DNA of 64,000 nt from an uncultured Alphaproteobacteria bacterium. GTDB taxonomy: Bacteria > Pseudomonadota > Alphaproteobacteria > Caulobacterales > Caulobacteraceae. Shown here one piece after another: positions 8,369 through 16,686 of the stretch (position 1 is its first letter; each line of letters begins with the position of its first letter). Both the position numbers and the translations under genes were made by a program. Where the stretch lies: assembly GCA_903822175.1 (NCBI GenBank), contig CAIJOB010000014.1, forward strand, positions 62,001 through 126,000, read 5' to 3'. Below the pieces are notes generated by a model. The model searched no databases. It saw only the letters and a program-made list of their open reading frames with translations, and was not told where the DNA came from.

Positions 8369-10483
8369 ATGGACATGCGCGCTCGCTCGCGGCGGCTCGC
8401 CGTCTGTCTGGCGGTCATTCTGGGCTTCGCGGGCGCGGCCCACGCCGCCGACCAGCCAGCGGCCGCCCCGGCTGCCGCCAAGGCGCCTGTCAGCAAGTCT
8501 GGGGCGCTTTCGATCCGCACCCTCTCCTCGCGGTCCGACATGGTCAGCGGCGGCGACGCGCTGGTCGAGGTTCGGGGCGCCGCCAAGGGCGTGAAACTGA
8601 CGCTCAACGGCAAGGACGTCTCCGGCGACCTGCGGCTCGACCCGGCCAGCCACACGCTGCGTGGCCTGGTTGGCGGCCTGGAGGTCGGCAAGAACACGCT
8701 CAGCGCCACCGCCCGCGCCGCGAAGGCCAGCCTGACGCTTACCGACTACCCGCTGGCCGGGCCGATCGTCTCTGGCCCGCACATCATGCCGTACGAGTGC
8801 CGCACCGAAGAGTCGGGGCTGGGCAAGGCGCTGGACGCCGATTGCTCGGCGGCGCCGCGCAGCGACTATTTCTACCGCACCACCGGCGGGAAATGGGAAA
8901 CCCTCGCCAATCCGGCTGATCGTCCCGCCGATCTGGCCATGACCACCGTCGAGGGCGCCAGCGTCCCCTATGTGGTCCGCGTCGAGTCCGGGACGCTGAA
9001 CCGCTCCATCTACCGCATCGCCATGCTGGCTGACCCGAAGGGCTGGAACCACCGCCTGGTGGTGAGCTTCGGCGGCGGCGCGGGCGCCAAATACAACCAA
9101 GGAATCAACGCGGCGAAGGACCCGCTCACCGACCTCTTCCTGTCGCGCGGCTTCGCCCACATGGTCGCCAGCGAGCTGGTCAACAACCTGCACGGCAACG
9201 CGGTCCTGCAGGGCGAGACCCTGATGATACTGAAGGAGCACTTCATCAAGACGCACGGGGTTCCCAAGTGGACCGTCGGCTTCGGCGGTTCCGGCGGGGC
9301 GATCCAGCAGCTGACCATCACCCAGATGTATCCCGGCCTACTGGACGGGCTGCAGCCGTCGCTGTCGTTCCCCGACTCGACCCTGCACACCGCCGACTGC
9401 GGCATCCTGCAGCGCTACTGGAAGTCCGACGCCGGCAAGGGCTGGAGCCAGGAGAAGAAGACCGCCGTCGAGGGCTTCACGCCCGGCACCTGCGGCGCCT
9501 GGGAGCGCTCTTTCGTGCCGGTCTCGATGTCCGGCTATCAGCCTGGCTGCGACCTGAAGGACAAGAGCCTGATCTGGGACCCGGTGACCAATCCCAAGGG
9601 CGCTCGCTGCGCGCTCGCCGACTGGCGGGTCAATATCTACGGGCGTGACCCGGCCACCGGCTATGCCCGCACCACCGAGGACAACACCGGCCTGCAGTAC
9701 GGCCTCAAGGGCCTGAACGCCGGCGCGGTCAGCGTCGACGAGTTCCTCGACCTCAACGAGAAGGTCGGCGGCTACGACAAGGACGGCAAGATGGGCGACC
9801 ATCGGAGCCAAGGCGACCCGATCGCCCTGCATGCGGCCTATGCGTCGGGCTTGCTGAACGGCGGCGGCGGCGGCCTGGCGACGGTGCCGATCCTGCACTC
9901 GCGCACCTACAACGACGCCCTGGGCGACATCCACAGCCGAGAGCGCGACATGTCGATCCGCGCTCGCCTGATGAAGGCAAACGGCGACGGCGCCAACGAG
10001 GTCTTCTGGGTCAGCCCCGGCGGCCAGCCCGACGGCCCGCGCAACGACCCCGCCGTCGCCAAGGGCCGCGAGCTGACCTCGGTCCAATCGCTGGAGGTCA
10101 TCAGCAAGTGGCTCGACGCGCTGGCCGCCGACCCAGCCCCGCTGACCCACGCCAAGGTGGTCAAGTACAAGCCGCCTGAGGCCAAGGACGCCTGGTTCGA
10201 CGCCTCAGGGGTCAAGCACGACGAAAAGGCGACCTGGGACGGCCCTGGCGGCTACAACACCGCCTACCCCAACCACTCCGAGCCGCGCATCCAGGCCGGC
10301 GCGCCGATCGCCAACGACGTGCTGAAGTGCCGCCTGAAGCTGATCAAGGCCGCCGACTACAAGGCGAAGTTCTCGTCCGCCCAGATGGCGCGCCTGAAGG
10401 CGATCTTCCCGACCGGCGTCTGCGATTTCAGCAAGCCCGGCGTCGGCCAGGTGGCGCTGAAGGGGACCTACCAGCGATACTGA
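8369..10483 (+). CDS. Secreted DUF6351 family protein, alpha/beta-hydrolase-like
   Basis: A 704-residue protein with a cleavable signal peptide (RRLAVCLAVILGFAGAAHA, cut before ADQ). An Ala-rich linker leads to an Ig-like N-terminal domain (LSIRTLSSRSDMVSGGDALVEV) and then a large hydrolase-like domain. VSFGGGAGAKYNQG could form an oxyanion region, and GFGGSGGAIQQ is a candidate Ser nucleophile motif. Several cysteines (MPYECR, DADCS, TADCG, PGTCG, CRLKL) suggest disulfides in the periplasm. A purine-rich GGGAGGA lies 6 bases before the start. The match to DUF6351 is by overall resemblance; substrate unknown. Confidence 0.75.
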   Translation: MDMRARSRRLAVCLAVILGFAGAAHAADQPAAAPAAAKAPVSKSGALSIRTLSSRSDMVSGGDALVEVRGAAKGVKLTLNGKDVSGDLRLDPASHTLRGLVGGLEVGKNTLSATARAAKASLTLTDYPLAGPIVSGPHIMPYECRTEESGLGKALDADCSAAPRSDYFYRTTGGKWETLANPADRPADLAMTTVEGASVPYVVRVESGTLNRSIYRIAMLADPKGWNHRLVVSFGGGAGAKYNQGINAAKDPLTDLFLSRGFAHMVASELVNNLHGNAVLQGETLMILKEHFIKTHGVPKWTVGFGGSGGAIQQLTITQMYPGLLDGLQPSLSFPDSTLHTADCGILQRYWKSDAGKGWSQEKKTAVEGFTPGTCGAWERSFVPVSMSGYQPGCDLKDKSLIWDPVTNPKGARCALADWRVNIYGRDPATGYARTTEDNTGLQYGLKGLNAGAVSVDEFLDLNEKVGGYDKDGKMGDHRSQGDPIALHAAYASGLLNGGGGGLATVPILHSRTYNDALGDIHSRERDMSIRARLMKANGDGANEVFWVSPGGQPDGPRNDPAVAKGRELTSVQSLEVISKWLDALAADPAPLTHAKVVKYKPPEAKDAWFDASGVKHDEKATWDGPGGYNTAYPNHSEPRIQAGAPIANDVLKCRLKLIKAADYKAKFSSAQMARLKAIFPTGVCDFSKPGVGQVALKGTYQRY

Positions 10484-10489
10484 GGGTCG

Positions 10490-11803
10490 CTAGCCGGCGT
10501 CCAGGCTGATGTGGGTGGCGCCTAGCGAGGCCAGCACGCCTGCACGCTTCATAGTGCCTGCGCGGTAGACCAGGACGGAGCGGGCGACCTTGCGGGCGGC
10601 GCCCAGGGTCGCGCTGGCCCAACCCTGGAACTCCGCCTCGCCGATCACAGCGTGCGGGCATTCGAAGGAGAGCGCCTGGAACCCGGCGCCTGAGAGCCGC
10701 GCGAAGGCTGACGCGGTCGGCCGCGACAGGCGTCCGACCACCAGCAGCGACAGCGGCCGCAGCAGCGCGGTCACCGCCAGCAGCGCGCTGGTCGGCACGC
10801 CCTCGATATCGACGACCTCGCAGATCACGCCCAGCTTCACCAGGGCGGCGGCCTCGCGCACCGGCTCGACCAGTTCGGCCCGGCCCCGCGCGGCGGCCAG
10901 GCTGGAGAACGACACCGGCACGATCAGGCTGAGCTGCTGCTCGCCCGCGCCCTCGGCTCGCAGCCGGTCGATACCGCGGGTGATGGTCGCCAGGTCGGCG
11001 CGTAACAGATCGGCCGTGGACAGCGCGGACACCTGCTGAGGATCGAGTTCCTCAGCGGTGTCGACCACGATGACTCGGCGGATCATCCGGAAACCGATCC
11101 GCGTGAAGCCCTTCAGCTCGTAAACCGGCTCCAGGGTGGCCGAGATCCGCAGGGCGCGGCCGTCCGAAGCGGTGAACGGCGTCCAGCGGTTGACCAGTTT
11201 GGTGGTGATGTCGGTGTCTTCCTGGAACGCCGCCAGGTGCGTCGCCTGATTGACCGACAGGTCCTGGCCCAGGTCGTTGGCGATCTGCTCGACCTTGTCG
11301 GCGTCGACGGGCTGGGTCTCCAGGCGGCCCTTGTTGATCTTGGTCACCTGCAGGATGCCGACGACGGCGTGGTCAGCCTCGCCGACGAATTGCGTCAGGA
11401 TTTCCCGCAGATAGCGCAGGCAGGCCGCCTGCCCCTGCAGGCGCGTCAGGCTGGGGTGGATGATGAAGTAGTCGCTGTCGGAGACCCGCAGGTGGATGCC
11501 ACGCGCGCCCAACACGCGGGCCAACACCGCCTCGGTGAAGGTGAAGACCTCGTCGCGCCGCGCCTGCCAGCGTTCGCCCAGCGCCTGCTGCACCGCCTCC
11601 AGCGACATGATGGTGATCTTGCCGGCCGCGATCAGCTGGTGATCGGCGAATCGTTCGACGTCTTCCTGCGCCTCGGGGGAGACGAGCCGCAGCGCGCCGG
11701 AAAGCTGCGCCTTGGCGAGCGCGCCCAGCCCGGCGCTCTCCGACTCCGCGCGCGCGCCGGCGACCTCCTTCGGACGTGTGGCCAGTTCCGCACCGTCGGC
11801 CAC
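10490..11803 (-). CDS. Uncharacterised protein, possible degenerate GGDEF-EAL architecture
   Basis: A 437-residue cytoplasmic protein starting at GTG 11803 behind GGGAG. I do not recognise it firmly. Residues 85-135 resemble the strand-turn-strand core of a GGDEF domain with SDSDY (108-112) where GGDEF would be. Residues 225-420 have the alternating helix/strand pattern of an EAL domain (EPVYELKGFTRIGF, later LIVPVSFSSLA and ICEVVDIEGV) but no intact EAL or metal ligands. If correct it would be a non-catalytic signalling or scaffold protein. It converges with the DUF6351 gene, 6 bases apart, and no terminator is visible between them. Confidence 0.55.
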   Translation of the reverse strand: MADGAELATRPKEVAGARAESESAGLGALAKAQLSGALRLVSPEAQEDVERFADHQLIAAGKITIMSLEAVQQALGERWQARRDEVFTFTEAVLARVLGARGIHLRVSDSDYFIIHPSLTRLQGQAACLRYLREILTQFVGEADHAVVGILQVTKINKGRLETQPVDADKVEQIANDLGQDLSVNQATHLAAFQEDTDITTKLVNRWTPFTASDGRALRISATLEPVYELKGFTRIGFRMIRRVIVVDTAEELDPQQVSALSTADLLRADLATITRGIDRLRAEGAGEQQLSLIVPVSFSSLAAARGRAELVEPVREAAALVKLGVICEVVDIEGVPTSALLAVTALLRPLSLLVVGRLSRPTASAFARLSGAGFQALSFECPHAVIGEAEFQGWASATLGAARKVARSVLVYRAGTMKRAGVLASLGATHISLDAG

Positions 11804-11899
11804 GGTTTACTCCCTCGGCGACAATGCCGGCCGGCACCTTCGCAGGACGCGGTTAAGCGATGGCGCCCATCGGCAGAAAAATCGCGCTTAAGTGGTGTT

Positions 11900-11943
11900 C
11901 CAAACAGCAAGAGGCCCCGCCAGGCATGCCCGGCGAGGCCTCT
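11900..11943 (-). terminator. Probable terminator after the SWIB gene
   Basis: A 12-base stem (11910-11921 with 11932-11943, one mismatch) around a 10-base loop lies 48 bases downstream of the SWIB stop. On the minus strand it is followed by a weak T-rich stretch (TTGCTGTTTGG). The U-tract is poor, so this may be a partial or Rho-assisted site. Confidence 0.55.
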
Positions 11944-11990
11944 GCAGACGTATGGTCCTTGGCGGGACGCGCCCGCCGAAGACGGTTGTC

Positions 11991-12251
11991 CTACTTCAGG
12001 TGGCCGGCGAGGTGCTTGTTCATCTCGAACATGCTGACCTTGTCCTTGCCGCCGAACACGGGCTTCAGCTTGGCGTCGGCCAGGATGTCGCGCTTGTTCT
12101 TCGGGTCCTGCAGGTTGTTCGCCTTGATGTAGACCCAGATCTTCGAGACGACTTCACCGCGGGACAGCTGCCCCGGTCCGACCACGGCGGCCAGTTCCGG
12201 TGACGGCGTCAGCGGCTTTTGCAGGGCGTTGGTCTTCTTGGCTTCGGCCAT
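11991..12251 (-). CDS. SWIB/MDM2 domain protein
   Basis: An 86-residue protein that is almost entirely one SWIB domain: LTPSPELAAVVGPGQLSRGEVVSKIWVYIK, NNLQDPKNKRDILAD and LKPVFGGKDKVSMFEMNKHLAGHL. In eukaryotes this fold belongs to chromatin-remodelling complexes. Bacterial stand-alone copies are known in Chlamydia and several Alphaproteobacteria, where a DNA- or topoisomerase-associated role has been suggested. Start taken at ATG 12251 (MAEAKKTNALQ) rather than the basic extension to 12296. Monocistronic, with its own probable terminator. Confidence 0.9.
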   Translation of the reverse strand: MAEAKKTNALQKPLTPSPELAAVVGPGQLSRGEVVSKIWVYIKANNLQDPKNKRDILADAKLKPVFGGKDKVSMFEMNKHLAGHLK

Positions 12252-12464
12252 TGTTGGGCTCCCCCAGCTAGATTTTAGGCGTCTGCGGCCGCGCATCGAA
12301 TCGCGTGACCTGAGTCGCTTGAGGGCATGCTAGGACCGCAATGCGTCCCGCGTCACCTAGAGAAACGTCAGAAGTCGCCTCTGAGGTGTAAAACCGCGAT
12401 TTAGACGCGGTTCGATAACGCGCTCGTGACCGTCGCCAAGGACGAACGGGGGATTCCGTGGTGC

Positions 12465-13919
12465 TCAGCGGCCCTCGGCGCCGGGATTTCCCAAGCCGTC
12501 CTGCCGCCAGCCTCCGCCGAGCGCCCGGAAACTGGCCACCGCGGCGCGCGCCGCGGCCACCTTGGACTGCACGAGTTGGTCAGACGCGGTGAGCAGGTCC
12601 CGGTCGGCGTCGCGCACCTCCAGCAGGCTGGCGACCCCGCCTTCATAGGCCTGCTGCGCCTGACGCCGCGCCAGCGTGAGCTGATCGACCTCGCGGCTGA
12701 GCGCCTGGGTGCGCAGGCGGTCCTGTTGCAGGCCGCTCAGGCTGGTCTCGACCTCCTCGGCGGCGCGCAAGGCCGTGGCGCGGTAGGCGGCCAGCGCCTC
12801 GGCCTCGCGGCCCCTGGCGCCCGCCACCTCGGCGTCCACCCGGCCGAAATCGAAGATCCGCCAGCGGAAGCCGGCGCTGAGCTGCTGGGCCTGGGCCGGG
12901 CCGGTGAACAGCTTGCCGGCCTCCAGGCTCTCGGCGCCGAACAGCCCGCCCAGGGACACCTTGGGATAGTAATCGCTGATCGCCTCGCCGATCCGCGCGT
13001 TGGCGGCGATCAGCCGCTGCTCGGCCGCCAGCACGTCGGGCCGGCGGCGCATCAGGTCGCCGGGCTGGACGGCTTGCGACAGGCTGGGCGGCTGCGGCAG
13101 AGCCGTATCGGCCACAAGTTCCTCGCGATAGGTCCCCGGCTGGGCGCCCATCAGCACGTCGAGGCGATTGAGTTCGGCCTCCAGGCCGGCGGCGAGCGGC
13201 GGGATGGCGGCACGCACGCCTTCCAGGGCGGCCTCGGTCTGATGAGCTTCCCGCTCGGCGGCGACGCCCTGGGACAGCCGTTCCTTGACCAGCTTGAGCA
13301 GGTCTTCCTCGACCTTTTCCTGGCTGCGGGCCACCGCCAGGCGGGCCTGATAGCCGCGCGCCTGCAGATAGGCGTCGGCGGCCTCGGCCTCGATGCTGGC
13401 CCGCACCGCGGCGAGCTGCAGCCCGGCGCCGGCGTCCTCGGCGCGGGCGGCGTCGTGGGCCCGGCGCAGGCCGCCGAACAGGTCGATCTCCCAGCTGGCG
13501 GCGACGCCCGCCTGTTGGTCGTCATAGCTTCGCTGGAAACCCGGCAGGTGGCGGCCGATCTCACCCTCTGGGCTGAGCAGCGACTGGCGTCCATCGGCCA
13601 CGGCGCCGTTGGCCGCCAGGCTGGGCGCGAAAGCGGCGCCGGCGGCGCTCAGGGCGGCGCGAGACTGGCGGACGCGGGCGGCGGCCTGGGCGACGTCGAG
13701 GTTCTGGGCCGCGGCGCGCTCCACGATGCGGGTCAGTTCAGGATCACCGAAGCCTTGCCACCAGGCCGTCAGGTCCGCTTTGGCGCTGTCTGAGGCCGGC
13801 GCCGGGCTGTGGTAGGCGCCAGTCAGCAGGCTTGCCGGCGCGCGATAGTTGGGCCCGACGGCGCAGGCCCCGAGGACGAGGAGGGCGGCTGTGGCGAGCA
13901 GGGGTTGGAGGCGTGTCAT
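12465..13919 (-). CDS. Efflux outer membrane lipoprotein (NodT/OprM family)
   Basis: TolC-like outer membrane channel of 484 residues. The N-terminus is a lipoprotein signal with lipobox LGAC (VLGACAVGPNYRAP, typical of the NodT family). Two outer-membrane-factor repeats follow, with long heptad-rich helices (for example LTRIVERAAAQNLDVAQAAARVRQS and DQLTLARRQAQQAYEGG). It lies 11 bases downstream of the DHA2 transporter gene in one operon and completes the tripartite pump with the HlyD protein encoded divergently at 16683-17813. Confidence 0.93.
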   Translation of the reverse strand: MTRLQPLLATAALLVLGACAVGPNYRAPASLLTGAYHSPAPASDSAKADLTAWWQGFGDPELTRIVERAAAQNLDVAQAAARVRQSRAALSAAGAAFAPSLAANGAVADGRQSLLSPEGEIGRHLPGFQRSYDDQQAGVAASWEIDLFGGLRRAHDAARAEDAGAGLQLAAVRASIEAEAADAYLQARGYQARLAVARSQEKVEEDLLKLVKERLSQGVAAEREAHQTEAALEGVRAAIPPLAAGLEAELNRLDVLMGAQPGTYREELVADTALPQPPSLSQAVQPGDLMRRRPDVLAAEQRLIAANARIGEAISDYYPKVSLGGLFGAESLEAGKLFTGPAQAQQLSAGFRWRIFDFGRVDAEVAGARGREAEALAAYRATALRAAEEVETSLSGLQQDRLRTQALSREVDQLTLARRQAQQAYEGGVASLLEVRDADRDLLTASDQLVQSKVAAARAAVASFRALGGGWRQDGLGNPGAEGR

Positions 13920-13930
13920 GGCGTTACGTC

Positions 13931-15565
13931 CTAGTGGCCGTCGACGGGCGTCGCGGCGGCGGTGGCATTGAGCGGCGGCGGCTTGCAGAAGGGCACCATC
14001 ACCAGGGCCGCGAGGAACAGGTAGGCCATCATCTGGAACACCTCCTGGAAGCCGGAGGTGAGCGCGTAGCGGCTGACCACCCGGGCGAGCTCGCCCCGCG
14101 CCAGCAGGACCGCGCGGACCGGGTCGGGGGTGGCGGCGGCCATCCGGCCGGCGATCTGGCTGATCACCGCGGGCGCCTCGGCTCCGGCCCGGCCCAGCGC
14201 CTCGCCCATCCGCGCGGCCTGAATGCGGGCGTTGTCCTGCAGCCAGGTGTTGACCACCGCGATGCCGATCGCGCCGCCCAGATTGCGCATCAGGTTGAAG
14301 AGACCTGACGCGGCGCGCAGCTCAGGCCCCACGAAGCCGGTCAGGGCCAGACCAACGCTGGGGACGATGCAGAGCATCACCGAAGCGCCGCGCAGCAGCT
14401 GCGGTCCCAGGAAGGCGGTGAAGCCCCAATCCGGCGTCACCTTCGAGGTCAGCCAGAGGCTGGTTGCGAAGAGAGTCAGGCCGACGGTGATGATCTTGCG
14501 CGGATCGACCACCTGCGACAGGCGCGCGGCGATGGCGGTCGACAGTACCTGGGCGATGCCGACGACGAACACGGTCGTGCCGATCTGCAGGGAGTCGTAG
14601 CCGCGCACCCGGCCCAGGAACACCGGCACCAGATAGGTGGACGCATAGATGCCAAAGCCGATCACCAGGTTGAAGACACAGGCGAAGGCGAAGGTCGGTT
14701 TCTTGAACGGCGTCAGCTTGACGATCGGGCCGCCGGACCGGAACGAGCGCTCCAGGAAGAGCAGGAAGCCGACGAAGGAGAGCCAGGCGCCGGTGGCGAT
14801 GTGCGGGTCGTTGAACCAGTCGTTCTTCGGCCCCTCCTCCAGGACATATTCCATGCCGCCCAGGAACACCCCCATGGCGACCAGGTGCGAATAGTCGATC
14901 TTCTTCAGCATGGCGAAGTTCGGCCGGTCGACGCGGATGAAGGTCAGCGCCAGCAGGGTGACGATCGCACCGGGGATGATGTTCACATAGAAGATCGACC
15001 GCCAGCCGACCGTGCCTGTCAGCCAGCCGCCCACCGTGGGGCCGAGCGTCGGCGCCAGCACTGAAACCATGCCCAGGATCGCCGGGATCATGGCCCGCTG
15101 CTTGCCCTCGAACATGGAAAAGCCGGTGGCGAAGACCGTGGGCACCATGGCGCCCCCGACGAAGCCCTGGATGACCCGGAAGGCGATCATCGAGTGGATG
15201 TCCCAGGCCAAACCGCAGAGCGCGCTGGCGACGGTGAACAGCCCGGCCGACAGCGCGAAGAGCCACTGCGTCGAGAGCGCCTGGGCGAGGAAAGCTGCGA
15301 AGGGGATCATCACCAGTTCGGCCATCAGATAGCCGGTCTGGATCCAGCTGATCTCGTCGGGTCCAGCAGACAGCCCGGCCTGTACGTCATTGAGCGAGGC
15401 CGCGACGATCTGGATGTCGATCAGGGCCATGAACTGCCCAAAGGCCATGATCCCGAAGATCAGATATTTGCGCGCATCCGGCAGCGCCATCGGATTGATG
15501 GGCGCCTGTTCGGCGGCCCGCTGGGACCGACCCGCGCCGTCAAAGCTTGCCGTTGCGTCGCTCAT
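13931..15565 (-). CDS. DHA2-family MFS drug:H+ antiporter (EmrB-like)
   Basis: Inner-membrane proton-driven multidrug transporter, 544 residues with about 14 predicted membrane segments. The first segment carries FMALIDIQIVAASLNDVQAGL, the EmrB-type motif D1 region. Motif C appears as GMVSVLAPTLGPTVGGWLTG, followed by WRSIFYVNIIPG, a hallmark of the EmrB/QacA branch. Start at ATG 15565 (MSDATASFDG); the open extension towards 15940 overlaps the divergent TetR gene and is not credible. Co-transcribed with the outer membrane factor; TetR control from the shared intergenic region is likely. Confidence 0.94.
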   Translation of the reverse strand: MSDATASFDGAGRSQRAAEQAPINPMALPDARKYLIFGIMAFGQFMALIDIQIVAASLNDVQAGLSAGPDEISWIQTGYLMAELVMIPFAAFLAQALSTQWLFALSAGLFTVASALCGLAWDIHSMIAFRVIQGFVGGAMVPTVFATGFSMFEGKQRAMIPAILGMVSVLAPTLGPTVGGWLTGTVGWRSIFYVNIIPGAIVTLLALTFIRVDRPNFAMLKKIDYSHLVAMGVFLGGMEYVLEEGPKNDWFNDPHIATGAWLSFVGFLLFLERSFRSGGPIVKLTPFKKPTFAFACVFNLVIGFGIYASTYLVPVFLGRVRGYDSLQIGTTVFVVGIAQVLSTAIAARLSQVVDPRKIITVGLTLFATSLWLTSKVTPDWGFTAFLGPQLLRGASVMLCIVPSVGLALTGFVGPELRAASGLFNLMRNLGGAIGIAVVNTWLQDNARIQAARMGEALGRAGAEAPAVISQIAGRMAAATPDPVRAVLLARGELARVVSRYALTSGFQEVFQMMAYLFLAALVMVPFCKPPPLNATAAATPVDGH

Positions 15566-15643
15566 CAAAATCCCTTTCGGGCCGCCCCTTGCCAGAGCCG
15601 CTACCTTTATATTATATGCATCATACAATGAGGAACCGCAAGC
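15566..15643. promoter_or_regulatory. AT-rich divergent promoter/operator region of the efflux locus
   Basis: The 78 bases between the divergent transporter and tetR starts contain an AT-rich island at 15605-15630 in an otherwise GC-rich locus. On the minus strand it reads TATAAT, a good -10 for the transporter operon; on the plus strand TACAAT precedes an AGGAA ribosome site for tetR. The ATGCAT core is a plausible TetR operator centre, although I could not define clean flanking dyad arms. Confidence 0.5.
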
Positions 15644-16240
15644 ATGCGCTATGACGCGGAACACAAGCAGAGGTCCCGGGAACGGGTCATCTCCGAAGCG
15701 GCCAAGGCGATCCGCAGCGACGGCATCCCGGCCGTCAGTGTCGCCGGCGTCATGGGCGCGGCGGGCCTGACCCACGGCGCTTTTTATGCCCACTTCGAGA
15801 ACCGCGACGCCCTGCTGCTGGCCGGCGTCGAGCGGATGTTCGAGGAGGGCCGCGCCCGCATCCTGGCCGAGACCAGCCGCGGCGGTTCGCCCAAGGCGGC
15901 GCTGACCAGCTACATCGGCTTCTACCTGTCCCGCAGCCATCGGGATTCGCGCACGGCGGGCTGTCCCCTGCCCTTCCTGGCGGCCGAGGCGCCGCGGCTG
16001 AACGAGGACCTGCGCGGCCAGTACGCTCAGGGCGTCCAGGGCCTCACCGGCGCCATCGCCGATCTACTGCGCGGCATGGACTATCCCGAGCCCGAGACCA
16101 CCGCGGCCTCCGTGCTGGCCGAGATGGTGGGCGCGGTGTCGCTGGCCCGGGCCGAGCCCGACCCGGACCGCTCCTACGCCATCCTGACCGCCTCGCGCGC
16201 GTCGCTGAAGGCCAGGCTTGGCCTGGAGGACCTGCAATGA
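15644..16240 (+). CDS. TetR/AcrR family repressor of the efflux locus
   Basis: A 198-residue regulator. The N-terminal helix-turn-helix (RERVISEAAKAIRSDGIPAVSVAGVMGAAGLTHGAFYAHFENRDALL) is canonical for TetR. The ligand domain has an SRTAGCPLPFLAAEAPRL segment typical of a subgroup next to efflux or reductase genes. AGGAA sits 8 bases before the ATG. It is divergent from the transporter, and its stop overlaps the thioesterase start (ATGA, 16237-16240), so it is transcribed with the thioesterase and adaptor and presumably autoregulates them. Confidence 0.92.
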   Translation: MRYDAEHKQRSRERVISEAAKAIRSDGIPAVSVAGVMGAAGLTHGAFYAHFENRDALLLAGVERMFEEGRARILAETSRGGSPKAALTSYIGFYLSRSHRDSRTAGCPLPFLAAEAPRLNEDLRGQYAQGVQGLTGAIADLLRGMDYPEPETTAASVLAEMVGAVSLARAEPDPDRSYAILTASRASLKARLGLEDLQ

Positions 16241-16686
16241 GCCTGATGGACGACATTGCGCCCGGCAGGACCGGCGCCGAACAGCTGCGCGCCATGATGG
16301 TCCCCGGCCAGGGCCCCGGCATCGGCAAGACGCTGGGCTTCAAGCTGATAGAGGTCGGGGACGGGACCGTGGTCTTCGAGGGGATACCGGGCGAGCACGC
16401 CTATAACCCCATCGGCACGGTGCACGGCGGCTATGCGGCCACCCTGCTGGACTCCGCCTGCGGCTGCGCAGTGCATTCCAGGCTGAGCGCGACGCAGGCC
16501 TATACGACGCTGGAGCTGAAGGTCGCCTACCACAAGGCGATGACCGCGAAGACCGGGCCGGTGCGCGCCGAGGGCCGGGTGGTGACGCTGGGCCGGCGCA
16601 CGGCCTTCGCCGAGGCGCGCATCGTCGACGCCGAGGGCCGGCTCTACGCCTCGGCCACCTCAACCCTGCTGGTGATGGACAGATGA
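16237..16686 (+). CDS. PaaI-type hotdog thioesterase
   Basis: A 149-residue single hotdog domain. The signature GTVHGGYAATLLDSACGCAVHSRL matches the PaaI/ACOT13 family (HGG with the active-site Asp/Glu on the long helix), followed by TTLELKVAYHKAMT and a C-terminal strand ending ATSTLLVMDR. It would hydrolyse small or aryl acyl-CoA thioesters. It overlaps tetR upstream and the adaptor gene downstream by 4 bases each, so it is embedded in the efflux operon. This suggests the pump's cargo could be an acid released from a CoA ester (inference). Confidence 0.86.
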   Translation: MSLMDDIAPGRTGAEQLRAMMVPGQGPGIGKTLGFKLIEVGDGTVVFEGIPGEHAYNPIGTVHGGYAATLLDSACGCAVHSRLSATQAYTTLELKVAYHKAMTAKTGPVRAEGRVVTLGRRTAFAEARIVDAEGRLYASATSTLLVMDR

